This document shows, one piece after another, positions 54,199 to 63,118 of a DNA stretch of 64,000 nucleotides (within the stretch, counting starts at the first letter, position 1; every line of letters starts with the position of its first letter). The notes below the pieces were generated by a model. The model ran no database searches and had not been told where the DNA came from. It saw only the letters and a program-made list of their open reading frames with translations. The position numbers were made by a program, and so were the translations under genes. The stretch covers positions 2,250,661 to 2,314,660 of the forward strand of contig NZ_CP016474.1 in assembly GCF_001693255.1 (NCBI RefSeq), given 5' to 3'. Origin of the DNA: Picosynechococcus sp. PCC 7003. Lineage in GTDB: Bacteria > Cyanobacteriota > Cyanobacteriia > Cyanobacteriales > MRBY01.

Positions 54199-54288
54199 CT
54201 TCTGATAAAGTCAATGAATTTCTTGATTTGCCCCCTAAATCCCCCCTAAACTGGGGGCCGGGGGGCTTTATAAATCAGCTCTTAGTAA
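54199..54288. repeat. MITE-like repeat family B, copy 3
   Basis: It has AATGAATTTCTT, TTGCCCCCTAAATC, CTGGGGGCC, GGGGGGCT and AGCTCTTAG in the same order as copies 1 and 2, with ends CTGATAAAG and its imperfect inverse CTTTATAAATCAG. It lies in the 416-bp gap 53977-54392, which otherwise holds only the gene remnant at 54086. Confidence 0.78.
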
Positions 54289-54392
54289 AAGATACAAGAA
54301 AGGTGCATCACCCTTAAGCAATACACCTTATCTGATTAGTTTCAAATCCCTATCGACTTAATAGTTAATAGGTCTAGGAAAACTATCAGGGA

Positions 54393-54965
54393 TTACATAG
54401 GAGCATCACCCTCGACAAGGGTAACAAAACCACCATTACTTGGATCAAAAACAACAAAGGAAGCAGGGCCATTACCAAGGTTGTTGGCTTGAGCAACACC
54501 GGGATTAGTATCATCACCGCCTTCGAGGACGGGATTCGGTGCTACGTTGTTTGCATTAAGTGCTTCGGAAGAGGCGATGCTATTAACTGTAATGTCTCCA
54601 GAACCACCCAGTGCATAGGCTTCAGTCGTGGCGGTCGCCGGACCTTCAACATCCACCAAGACAATAGTTCCAGTTCCAGGGATTCCTGCACCAGTGGTGA
54701 CATCAGGAGTTTGGCCTTCCTCAATGGGATTGCCCATTCCATCCGTTGCCACTTCTTGTAGAATAGTGGCCCCAACATTGGCACGAACTGCGACAGCGGC
54801 AGATTCTTTACCGACAGCAGCAGCAACAGACAAACTGGTGAGATCACCACCATCAAAGGTAGCTGCGGCACCAGCAGCAATCCCACCTTCACCAGCTTGG
54901 GCAGTGGAAGCGAGACCAAGGGAGAGAGCACTAGCAGCAGCTAGGGCAAGAGAGAGTTTTTTCAT
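54393..54965 (-). CDS. Secreted protein of unknown function
   Basis: A 190-aa protein with a clear signal peptide (KKLSLALAAASALSLGLASTAQA, cleaved before GEGG) and an acidic Gly/Ala/Thr-rich mature part. It has neither Cys nor aromatic-rich motifs and has only a few basic residues. Composition resembles the nearby surface proteins. It is divergent from the barrel-like gene at 55523 across a 557-bp region. The family is not recognised. Confidence 0.65.
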   Translation of the reverse strand: MKKLSLALAAASALSLGLASTAQAGEGGIAAGAAATFDGGDLTSLSVAAAVGKESAAVAVRANVGATILQEVATDGMGNPIEEGQTPDVTTGAGIPGTGTIVLVDVEGPATATTEAYALGGSGDITVNSIASSEALNANNVAPNPVLEGGDDTNPGVAQANNLGNGPASFVVFDPSNGGFVTLVEGDAPM

Positions 54966-55522
54966 GGATCTAGAATATCTCCAAATTGAATGGATGACTT
55001 GGTTATATCTAGCAGTGACTTAATTGATAAGAAGAAATCACCGCTCATTTCGAAGACGTAGGTATATGAGCAAACAAGCGAGAAGCAATGCTTAAAATAA
55101 CTAAAAGCTATCGGGATTTCTGGCTTTTAACTTTACTCTAATAGACAATATACCCATCTATTTAAAAAAAACAACAGTTATGTAAAAATTGTATCTATAC
55201 CTTGATGTTTTCTTAATAAAGATGATTTTTTTGCACTTTTTCCTCTAGGTGGATACTTTTTGCGACAGATCTAGCTGTATTTTTGCAGTACAGGCAATCT
55301 GCAATATTGTTTCAATAGGGTTATTTTGTCGATAACTCAAAATTAACATTGTAAAAAAATATTCAATAATATTGACCTTGAAATTTACCGACTAGCGCAG
55401 CAAAATAGTGTTGAGTTAAAAGAAGAATTTAATTTAAGCCTCAATGTATTACGCGTCACTACCTTTGTGTTCTTGTCGCAAACTTTTATAGCTACCATCT
55501 ATCTTTGACAATCCACAGCAAA
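54966..55522. other. 557-bp AT-rich divergent intergenic region
   Basis: It lies between two divergent secreted-protein genes. Two small dyads are visible: AAAAGC/GCTTTT around 55105-55130 and AATATT-CAAT-AATATT near 55360. No HIP1 site, ORF or RNA gene was recognised. It presumably holds both promoters. Confidence 0.55.
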
Positions 55523-58234
55523 ATGACCTTGCCTAAATCTCGCCCTATTCTCCGTAGTCTGCTTTGCGCGATGGCCTCCACCCCGTTCGCTACCATCGCC
55601 GCCGCCATGGAAGTAACCAGTGTCAGGGTTGATAAGTCCCTTGAGCAAGTCAGTTCGCCCCCTGCTGCACCAGAAGTTAAAGCTGTAACACCTCCAGTAG
55701 AAAATCCCACAGTTGTTCAGAACCCGGTTTCTGAGCCTCTACCTAGTCCACAACTCATTGCCCGTGTTCCCACTGCTCCGACAAAAAACACGCCACAATC
55801 AGCACCAGAGAGCCTGCCGAAAGAACAATTAGTTGCCCAAATCCCCACCACAGGTGGCTCTGGAGCACCAGCACCAGGTCTCTCATCAGCCGAGTTAATC
55901 CAGTTAGCCCAGCTTCTCTCTCAGCTTGGCGATCTCTCCGTCCTCCAAGAACAACTGAGTAATATTCAACAAGAGCTCAGTGAGATTAGATCGGTTGTCC
56001 GCGATCTTCAACAGGAGAGTGTGATTAATTCCCAGGAGCGCCCTCGTCTCCCAGAGCCAGTCCAGCAGCTAGACAGTGTTGCGACAAATCAAGAAAATTC
56101 TCGTCCTGTGACAACATCGCCACAAACTGCCAATACGGAGTCTAGTCCCGAAACAGAAAGTGACGTCGCCCAAATTCCCGTCCCTCCCCCAGAGAGAGAA
56201 GAAACGCCAGAACCCGGAACTGACGATTTCCTCCAAAAAATGCCTCTCAATCGTGTTAATCCCTTAATCACCACCCAAAACCTGGATGGGACACCAATTT
56301 CTCATTTCTCTGACTGGGAAATAGCCGCATCTGGCCTTGTGTCTGATTCCACAACGAGTGATGTGAATGTTGATGGCTTTGCCCGGCTTGATTCTGACAT
56401 TTTCCAAGGAACTACCGCTGATAACGTCGCGGTGACAGACTTTCGGGGCACATACGTACGTTTACGCTCTGCCCCCCAAGACCGCGAGGTGGAAACGGAC
56501 ATTGATCAGCCTGTAACCCTAGGAGGCTATTTATACCAGTTCACCCTCACAGGAGGCTGTGACATTCTTGATCCCGGAGGAGGTGGTAGTGACGAAACCT
56601 GTAGTTTTTTACCTCCGGTTGCCTTCGATCCCCAAAGTTATGATCCAGATACCCTTCTCCCCGGTCGTCTCCTAGACTCCGGCATTCCCTTCGGTGGGGT
56701 TGTTTCAGAAGAAAACTTGGCCTTTATCAAGCAGCCTGGTTTTCAACGGGGCTTACCAGGTCAAGAAGTGGGCATTGAACTGAATGTACCCAACTCTGGG
56801 ATTGTTGCCATTGGCCCAGAGACAGGCCGCCAAGGACAAACCATCCGTCGGGAAAACTTAGATAATACCTATAGCGTTGGTCTTTCTAATGTGCGGCAAG
56901 TCCTCAAACAAAATGATCAAGAAGCGGTTTTAGGGCGCACAGTACGCGGATTTGCGGCGATCCCCAACGATGAGGATTTCGGCCTCGATAGCGCCGTGCA
57001 GTTGGCAACGTTACTTTTACCAGACGTTGACCCTGCCCTGGAAGGGGGAGATGCGCCACCTAATCCCAATGTGAATGCAAACTTGTTCACAGCTGCGAAC
57101 AACTCCCGTCTGCCTTCAAATAGTTTTACGGCTTACCAAGGGAGTGTTTCCCGTGCAGAAAGTATTACGGATCTGAATACCCCTCCAGAAGATATTCCTG
57201 CGGCAACATCGAATAGCTTTTGGGTCGGTCTTTCCCCTGTAGTAGATCGTGAAATTGAAATCTTAGAAGATGGCAGTCGCTTTAAGGACTTCAGTGGGCC
57301 GCGTCTTGTGGCAGCAGCCTATGGGGAAGGGGGTGCCGAAGTTGCAGATAATCTGAGTGCTCAAGTGGCGGCGACATTACTCAACGAGGTTGGTGGCGTC
57401 GATCAGCAGCTATTGTTAGATTTTGATGATATTCAAAATGCCTATACGCAAATTGGTTTAGCGTTTTTTGAACGGGATGCAACACAAATCATCAAAACTC
57501 GCTACCGTGAGCGAACAAACTATGTACCTCACCTCAGTTTCACGGGTAACCGCACAGATAATCGCAATCGTACCCGCTATTATCTAGGGGCTTTAATCGA
57601 TTACACGGCCGAAGATACGCAAGATTGGCTCAAGGCTTACGTTGGAGGTGATTACCGCTATCGAAATGTAAACTCTGGGGTACAAGCGGAAGTAGGCGGC
57701 ATTGGCTACCTCAATCCTGATAAAGACTACTACAGTCGCCTTTGGGGGAATGTTGCCAAGACTTTTTCAGCGGATAATGGTAATTCGTTTACTTTGGCTG
57801 CTGGTTTGGACTATGCAATTGACCAAGATCAACAGATTGGTGATATTTTTGTGGGCTCAACCGGGAGCCGAGCAACCATAAGTGCGGCGGCCCGACTTGG
57901 GGGTATGACTTTATCAGCAGATCAAAACTTTGGGGGCCTTTTGCCCAATTCTGATGAAAGTAGTCTGACGCTCAGGGTTGGCACTCAATTAGGGGAAAAC
58001 TTTTCTCTGTCTGGCTATTACACACCGTTTGATGAAGATACTGTGGTTGCTAGATATGGTGTTAATGCGGGGATTAAATTTGGGTCTTTTTATAATAGTC
58101 CCAGCTTAGTTTTCGGTTGGAGCCAAGACGAATATAAGTTTGCCACAGGAACATTTAGTGACGATCGTTTTACGGTCTCCTTTAGCACGGGTCAACCCAA
58201 TGCTCCTTTTGTGACGGGTACTCGCCGCCGCTAG
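55523..58234 (+). CDS. Predicted outer-membrane beta-barrel protein with coiled coil
   Basis: A 903-aa protein with a signal peptide (about 1-30) and a Pro/Val/Gln-rich stretch. A coiled coil at about 122-165 follows (QLAQLLSQLGDLSVLQEQLS region), then a large beta domain and a C-terminal barrel-like part of alternating strands (YYLGALIDYT, LKAYVGGDYRYRNV, FSLSGYYTPF). I do not recognise a named family; short, evenly spaced amphipathic strands and final SFSTG strand suggest an outer-membrane barrel. It converges with the solute-binding protein gene at 20 bp. ATG 55523 is used. Confidence 0.68.
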   Translation: MTLPKSRPILRSLLCAMASTPFATIAAAMEVTSVRVDKSLEQVSSPPAAPEVKAVTPPVENPTVVQNPVSEPLPSPQLIARVPTAPTKNTPQSAPESLPKEQLVAQIPTTGGSGAPAPGLSSAELIQLAQLLSQLGDLSVLQEQLSNIQQELSEIRSVVRDLQQESVINSQERPRLPEPVQQLDSVATNQENSRPVTTSPQTANTESSPETESDVAQIPVPPPEREETPEPGTDDFLQKMPLNRVNPLITTQNLDGTPISHFSDWEIAASGLVSDSTTSDVNVDGFARLDSDIFQGTTADNVAVTDFRGTYVRLRSAPQDREVETDIDQPVTLGGYLYQFTLTGGCDILDPGGGGSDETCSFLPPVAFDPQSYDPDTLLPGRLLDSGIPFGGVVSEENLAFIKQPGFQRGLPGQEVGIELNVPNSGIVAIGPETGRQGQTIRRENLDNTYSVGLSNVRQVLKQNDQEAVLGRTVRGFAAIPNDEDFGLDSAVQLATLLLPDVDPALEGGDAPPNPNVNANLFTAANNSRLPSNSFTAYQGSVSRAESITDLNTPPEDIPAATSNSFWVGLSPVVDREIEILEDGSRFKDFSGPRLVAAAYGEGGAEVADNLSAQVAATLLNEVGGVDQQLLLDFDDIQNAYTQIGLAFFERDATQIIKTRYRERTNYVPHLSFTGNRTDNRNRTRYYLGALIDYTAEDTQDWLKAYVGGDYRYRNVNSGVQAEVGGIGYLNPDKDYYSRLWGNVAKTFSADNGNSFTLAAGLDYAIDQDQQIGDIFVGSTGSRATISAAARLGGMTLSADQNFGGLLPNSDESSLTLRVGTQLGENFSLSGYYTPFDEDTVVARYGVNAGIKFGSFYNSPSLVFGWSQDEYKFATGTFSDDRFTVSFSTGQPNAPFVTGTRRR

Positions 58235-58254
58235 TTACTTTTGAGACTAAGTTG

Positions 58255-59037
58255 CTATTGGGGTAGGCCCCAATGATCAATCCGTTCCGTTAACCAACCG
58301 CTGTCTTGCCATTCAGTCACTGTTGTTTGCAGAGCTTGGTTCAGGGTTTGGTGTTGTCGCCCCTTGGGAAAGGCGATCGCCAGGGGATTACCCGTGAGCC
58401 AAGCCGGCAGCAGTTGATATTCGGGGTATTCCTGTACCCAACCCGTAAGGACGGAATGATCCCCCGCAAAGAGGGCAGCTTCGTGATTTTCGAGGTAATC
58501 TAAGGCTTCTTGGTAAGATTTAGCGCCCACGAGGGTGACCCCAGGAAAATAGGCCCGCACAGCGGCGATCGCCTCGGAACCTTCGAGAACAACGACCTGT
58601 TGATCTGTAATCTGGTTTAGGGATTGGATCTGGCGATCCTGCGTCACAAAGCCAATCCCATCGAGGTAATAGTAGGGGCTAAAATTCACGAGCCGTTGGC
58701 GAGAAGCATTGAGGCCCAGTTGGGCAATCACGAGGTCCACTTCCCCGGTCAGCACGGCATCGAGGCGTTCTTGGTTTGGGAGGGGAATCAATTCTACCGC
58801 TTGGCGATCGCCTAACAATTCTGCCGCCAGTTGGTGGGCAAGCTCAATCTCTAAGCCCTGTAAAGTCCCCGTTTCATCCCGAAAACCCAGGGGCCGTACC
58901 GTTTCCTTGACCGCCACCCGGAGGATGCCCCGCTCTTGAATCGTTTCGAGGGGCGTTGCTTGGATTAAAGATGCTGAGCCGAAAAATATGTTCGCGGCGA
59001 TCGCCAACCCAGATCCAAATACTCCACCGCGCGCCAT
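58255..59037 (-). CDS. Amino-acid ABC transporter-type periplasmic binding protein
   Basis: A 260-aa protein with a signal peptide (ending LIQATP) and a family 3 solute-binding fold: IQERGILRVAVKETVRPLGFR at the start (shown over two parts in family models), GLEIELAHQLA, the EVDLVIAQLGLNASRQ segment and the C-terminal LNQALQTTVTEWQDSG. It would bind an amino acid or similar ligand in the periplasm. No permease or ATPase is adjacent. A fragment of a related 3' end lies at 54086-54142. Confidence 0.87.
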   Translation of the reverse strand: MARGGVFGSGLAIAANIFFGSASLIQATPLETIQERGILRVAVKETVRPLGFRDETGTLQGLEIELAHQLAAELLGDRQAVELIPLPNQERLDAVLTGEVDLVIAQLGLNASRQRLVNFSPYYYLDGIGFVTQDRQIQSLNQITDQQVVVLEGSEAIAAVRAYFPGVTLVGAKSYQEALDYLENHEAALFAGDHSVLTGWVQEYPEYQLLPAWLTGNPLAIAFPKGRQHQTLNQALQTTVTEWQDSGWLTERIDHWGLPQ

Positions 59038-59051
59038 AACTTTCCCCCTAA

Positions 59052-59084
59052 CAAAAAAGCCCCAGAATGGCTACTCTGGGGGCT
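59052..59084 (-). terminator. Terminator of rpmI-rplT
   Basis: Read leftwards, AGCCCCCAGA pairs with TCTGGGGCT across an 8-nt loop, then six T, about 54 bp after rplT. Confidence 0.85.
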
Positions 59085-59137
59085 AATTCAATTCTTCGCC
59101 TTTAATAATGCCACAACCGACGAAATCGTGTCACTAC

Positions 59138-59488
59138 CTAGGCACTTTTTGCAACTTCGACCACCTGAGCAAAGGCTTGGGGGTCAACAACGGCCAGCTC
59201 AGCAAGCATTTTCCGGTTGATCTCGATGTTTGCTTTTTTGAGTTGGTGGGTGAGTTTGCTATAGCTCAGGCCATTCAACCGCGCCGCAGCATTAACCCGC
59301 ACGATCCACAGACGACGGAAATCACGCTTTTTCTTGCGGCGATCGCGGTAGGCATTCCGGAGCGCCTTCATCACCTGCTGATTCGCCGTGCGGAAGAGCT
59401 TGGAGTGGGAACCCCGGAACCCTTTCGCTAACTTAAGGATTTTTTTACGACGCTTACGGGCGACGTTACCGCGCTTTACTCTTGGCAT
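59138..59488 (-). CDS. rplT: 50S ribosomal protein L20
   Basis: A 116-aa basic protein starting [19 protein letters not shown], with [20 protein letters not shown] and [21 protein letters not shown]20 binds 23S rRNA early in 50S assembly. It follows rpmI by 78 bp in the usual order; infC is not next to them. In many bacteria L20 represses this operon, but no leader element is evident. Confidence 0.97.
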   Translation of the reverse strand: MPRVKRGNVARKRRKKILKLAKGFRGSHSKLFRTANQQVMKALRNAYRDRRKKKRDFRRLWIVRVNAAARLNGLSYSKLTHQLKKANIEINRKMLAELAVVDPQAFAQVVEVAKSA

Positions 59489-59566
59489 AAACTTTACCTA
59501 TATATAATTTAAGTAATAAAACTCTCGATTTTCCAGAAACCAGACAGTTTCTACCGTTCGTTGTCT

Positions 59567-59770
59567 CTAAGCGTAGGGAAGCATCAGACGAACATTTTTC
59601 TCATCGCTCTTGTCCACGAGGGCCATCCCAGACAGACGACGACGCTTCTGTTCTGAACTCTTATGGTTCAAAAGGTGATTCTTAAACGCTTTGCGACGGG
59701 CGATCTTTTTGCCGCTGCCAGTCAGCTTGAATCGTTTCGCAGCTGCACGGCGAGTCTTTAATTTAGGCAT
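59567..59770 (-). CDS. rpmI: 50S ribosomal protein L35
   Basis: A 67-aa basic protein ([37 protein letters not shown]), the standard L35 length and sequence. It is the first gene of the rpmI-rplT operon and is divergent from the ABC-2 permease gene. Confidence 0.97.
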   Translation of the reverse strand: MPKLKTRRAAAKRFKLTGSGKKIARRKAFKNHLLNHKSSEQKRRRLSGMALVDKSDEKNVRLMLPYA

Positions 59771-59935
59771 ATAAGTTTCTATAAATCGACACAGCTTACA
59801 ATAATACCCCGTTTATGCCAAATCCTTCAAGGCCCATTGCTGTTTGATTTTGTTTGAAAATTTAGCCCAGAATTTACTCCCTGCTGTTAGTGAACTGGAC
59901 ATGAACCCTGGCAAGTTTGCGTAAAATTCGATAAT

Positions 59936-60817
59936 GTGAAGCGATGTAAAGTTGTCCCCCAAAGCACCGTGACTAACCTAGAAGCTGTCTCCGATCAAGT
60001 CCGTACCACCACAACCCCGCCACCCCGTCAGCGCTCTGAACTGGCCCATCTATGGGGAGATACCCTGGGCGTTTTTTGGGGGGACTGGCTAAAGTTGCGG
60101 GTGCGCCTCAAACAAGTGGCAGCAACGGGCTTGGTTTCGCCGCTGATCTACATTCTGGCCTTTGGTTTAGGGCTGGGTAGCGCCCTAGATCAAGCGATTA
60201 CCCCACCCGCCGGAGATACCTATTTAGAATTTATCTTGCCGGGAATGGTTGCTCTGTCCTCGATGACCATTAGTTTCGGGGGGACGACCTTCTCGATTTG
60301 CGGCGATCGCCTTTATAGCAAAACCTTTGAAGAATTACTTCTGTTGCCCGTCCACCCCCTCGCGTTACACCTGGGGAAAATGATGGCCGGAATCCTGCGG
60401 GGACTGATGACGGCAGGATCGGTGCTGATTGTGGCGATCCTCTTTACGGGCAAAGTTTTTAGCTTTATCAATCCGCTATTTATCCTGTTACTCCTGTTGA
60501 ACTGCGCTGTGTTTGCGGGGTTAGGGGTGATTGTTGGGCTGCGGGTTAAATCCCTCGAAAGTGTGGGGATTTTTAATAATTTCTTGATCGTGCCGATGTC
60601 TTTCTTGGGGGCGACCTTTTTCGACCCAGAAACTTTACCCACAGCGTTTCGGGCGATTGTTTATTGCATTCCCCTCACCTACACCACCACCGGGCTACGG
60701 GCGGCGGCCTATTTACCTCTTTCGGAATTTCCCTGGCACGCGATTCCCATTTTGGCAGGGGTGGCGATCGCCTTAGCCTTTGTCGGCGCTTACCAATTTT
60801 CCCACCAGCGGGACTAA
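59936..60817 (+). CDS. ABC-2 type transporter permease
   Basis: A 293-aa protein. After a 45-residue hydrophilic N-terminus come six hydrophobic segments and the ABC-2/NodJ signature (VSPLIYILAFGLGLG; YLEFILPGMVALSSMTISFGG; TYTTTGLRAAAYLPL). It would pair with an ATPase to export a lipid, polysaccharide or drug. No ATPase gene is adjacent. The GTG at 59936 is taken as the start, with GTG 59969 as an alternative. The next gene follows after 3 bp, so an operon is likely. Confidence 0.85.
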   Translation: MKRCKVVPQSTVTNLEAVSDQVRTTTTPPPRQRSELAHLWGDTLGVFWGDWLKLRVRLKQVAATGLVSPLIYILAFGLGLGSALDQAITPPAGDTYLEFILPGMVALSSMTISFGGTTFSICGDRLYSKTFEELLLLPVHPLALHLGKMMAGILRGLMTAGSVLIVAILFTGKVFSFINPLFILLLLLNCAVFAGLGVIVGLRVKSLESVGIFNNFLIVPMSFLGATFFDPETLPTAFRAIVYCIPLTYTTTGLRAAAYLPLSEFPWHAIPILAGVAIALAFVGAYQFSHQRD

Positions 60818-60820
60818 GCC

Positions 60821-61270
60821 ATGACTTGGCAAAGCGTCGCTGGTATTGTGCAGCGGGGCCATCAGGTGGCCTCCGGGCGAGCGAAAAACAGTCCCTACGA
60901 AGCGGGCACCATCGCCCTGCAAACGCCCCATTTTCAGCGGTTGGGGTTAGATTTGTCTGGCTATTTTCCCGGCACTCTAAATATTTCCATTGCGCCCAAA
61001 ACCTTTAGTCTGATTCAACCCCGCTATACGTTCGCGGATCTGCAGTGGCACCCTGATTTTGTCCCAGAGACCTTTTCCTTCAGTCCCTGTTACATTGAGC
61101 ACCGCCAGCAGCGGTATGATGGCCTAATTTATTACCCGCACCCCGAAACGAAACTGGGCCATTTCCAAGCGCCTGCCACCCTCGAAGTCCTTGCCCCCTT
61201 CATTCTGAATCTCACCTATGGCGATCGCCTAGAGTTATCGCTGCACCGGGCCGAAGTCAGGATAGAATAG
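60821..61270 (+). CDS. Riboflavin-kinase-like domain protein
   Basis: A 149-aa soluble protein. Motifs GIVQRGHQVASG, YFPGTLNISIAP and LEVLAPFILNLTYGDRLEL follow the layout of the CTP-dependent riboflavin kinase family (PF01982), where PGTLN and a late LEIIAP-like strand are conserved. That family is mainly archaeal, and cyanobacteria already make FMN with RibF, so the role here is open. It begins 3 bp after the permease gene. Assignment is by motif only. Confidence 0.5.
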   Translation: MTWQSVAGIVQRGHQVASGRAKNSPYEAGTIALQTPHFQRLGLDLSGYFPGTLNISIAPKTFSLIQPRYTFADLQWHPDFVPETFSFSPCYIEHRQQRYDGLIYYPHPETKLGHFQAPATLEVLAPFILNLTYGDRLELSLHRAEVRIE

Positions 61271-61339
61271 GCGGCAAAGACGGCTGCACCGTTGATTTCT
61301 CTCCTCCTGAATCCATCCCCCCTAACCCCTTTGAAATCT

Positions 61340-62038
61340 ATGCAACTGTCCCCTTCTCCCAGTGGTGAATACTTTTGCCTGCAAACCCTCGATCTGTACG
61401 ACGACCCCGAATGTCAGTCCCTCGGTACCCAAGCGGCCGCTGGTCGTCGGGTGCAAATGCTCAATAAAGAAACAGAACAGGCTGTCCGGGTGATGACGGT
61501 CGAGGATGGCTATGGTACCTGGCTCAAAAAAACGGATTTACAATATCTCGAAGTCGCCGAAGAACCCTATGAATTTGTCCCCGTCGATCGGCCAGAGATC
61601 GAAGCCCGCATAGAAAATATTTTGATCTTTGCCCACGCCGCCAAACGAGTGCCCAATACCTACCTTTGGGGAGGCGCAACGGCACCAAATTATGACTGTT
61701 CTGGATTGATTCAGGCGGCCTATGCTTCCCAGGGGATCTGGTTGCCGCGCAACTCCTATCAACAGGGGGATTTTGTTGAACCTGTCTCCCAAGAGGATCT
61801 CGAACTCGGCGATTTGATTTTCTTTGCCAAAGAGCAACGGATCGACCATGTCGCCCTGTACCTCGGAGAGGGCTATTATATCCATAGCTCCGGCATCGAG
61901 ATGGGCCGCAATGGTATTGGTATCGATCGCCTTTGGGAGCCGTGGGATATGATCAGTCGCGCCTACCACCAAACCCTCTGTGGTTTTGGTCGCGTGATGG
62001 AAAGTTATGCTCCACCATCCTTAGCCTGCCAAATTTAA
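61340..62038 (+). CDS. NlpC/P60 family cell-wall peptidase with SH3b domain
   Basis: A 232-aa protein. An N-terminal SH3b-like domain (about 1-85) is followed by the NlpC/P60 domain with Cys in APNYDCSGLIQAAY, His in RIDHVALYLG and a second His in YYIHSSG. The enzyme cleaves gamma-D-Glu-diamino acid bonds in peptidoglycan. No signal peptide is visible, which is also true of known cyanobacterial members of this type. ATG 61340 starts 48 bp inside the open frame, which begins at a TTG. The GT2 gene follows after 9 bp. Confidence 0.9.
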   Translation: MQLSPSPSGEYFCLQTLDLYDDPECQSLGTQAAAGRRVQMLNKETEQAVRVMTVEDGYGTWLKKTDLQYLEVAEEPYEFVPVDRPEIEARIENILIFAHAAKRVPNTYLWGGATAPNYDCSGLIQAAYASQGIWLPRNSYQQGDFVEPVSQEDLELGDLIFFAKEQRIDHVALYLGEGYYIHSSGIEMGRNGIGIDRLWEPWDMISRAYHQTLCGFGRVMESYAPPSLACQI

Positions 62039-62047
62039 CCACCATTG

Positions 62048-63052
62048 ATGTCCAGCCCTGTTCCGATTACCGAAGCCCCCGCGACGACCCAAACCCTGTC
62101 GATTGTGGTACCCATCTACAACGAAGTAGAAAGTCTGCCGCACCTGATCCAGGCGATCGCTTCGGTAATGCAAGGGAATAATTATGCCTACGAAATTATT
62201 TGTGTGGATGATGGCTCTAAGGACGGCTCTACGGCACTCTTGAAACAATTAGCGACCGAGCGGGAAGACCTGCGGGCGATTATTTTGCGGCGCAACTACG
62301 GCCAAACCCCAGCCATGGCGGCAGGCTTTCAGCATGCCCAGGGGGAGATCATTATTTCCCTCGATGCAGATTTACAAAATGATCCGGCGGATATTCCGAA
62401 CCTGATCCAGAAAATGAACGAAGGCTACGACCTCGTCAGCGGTTGGCGCAAGGAACGGCAAGATAACCAATGGACGCGGCTTCTTCCTTCAAAAATCGCT
62501 AATGCTCTGATCCGTCGAGTGACGGGGGTCAATCTCCATGACTATGGTTGTTCCCTGAAGGCCTACCGCACAGAAATCCTCGCAGATCTAAATCTCTATG
62601 GGGAACTGCACCGCTTTATTCCCGCCCTGGCGTTTATTGAAGGGGCAACCATCGCTGAAATCCCCGTGCGGCACCATGCCCGCCAGTTCGGCAGCAGTAA
62701 ATATGGCCTAGACCGCACGTTTCGGGTCTTGCTTGATCTATTGACGGTGTGGTTTATGAAAAAATTCCTCACCCGCCCGATGCACGTCTTTGGTTATCTC
62801 GGCATTATTTTTATCCTCGTCGGTTTTATGCTGGGGGGTTATTTATCGTTCCTGAAGATCTTTTGGGGTCAAGCGATTGGCGATCGCCCTTTGTTGCTCC
62901 TGGTGGCGATCCTGCTGTTAGCCGGGGTGCAACTCTTTGGTTTTGGCCTCTTGGGGGAACTGCTGATCCGCACCTACCACGAATCCCAGGGACGGCCCAT
63001 CTACCGGGTTCGCTCCATTGTCGGGCAATCTAAACATTTTTCGGCCCAATAA
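62048..63052 (+). CDS. Glycosyltransferase family 2, polyprenyl-phosphate type
   Basis: A 334-aa protein. The GT-A domain has IVVPIYNEVESLPHLI, ICVDDGSKDGS and the metal-binding DXD in SLDADLQNDP. Two C-terminal transmembrane helices follow (about 235-265 and 275-300). This is the dolichol-phosphate mannose synthase/GtrB layout: it would load a sugar onto undecaprenyl phosphate. ATG 62048 follows the peptidase gene by 9 bp. Confidence 0.9.
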   Translation: MSSPVPITEAPATTQTLSIVVPIYNEVESLPHLIQAIASVMQGNNYAYEIICVDDGSKDGSTALLKQLATEREDLRAIILRRNYGQTPAMAAGFQHAQGEIIISLDADLQNDPADIPNLIQKMNEGYDLVSGWRKERQDNQWTRLLPSKIANALIRRVTGVNLHDYGCSLKAYRTEILADLNLYGELHRFIPALAFIEGATIAEIPVRHHARQFGSSKYGLDRTFRVLLDLLTVWFMKKFLTRPMHVFGYLGIIFILVGFMLGGYLSFLKIFWGQAIGDRPLLLLVAILLLAGVQLFGFGLLGELLIRTYHESQGRPIYRVRSIVGQSKHFSAQ

Positions 63053-63118
63053 AAAACTCCCCATTCTAGAGACGGAACAGAGAGTTGGGTAATTTTTCTT
63101 TAAAGAATTCTGGGCAGT

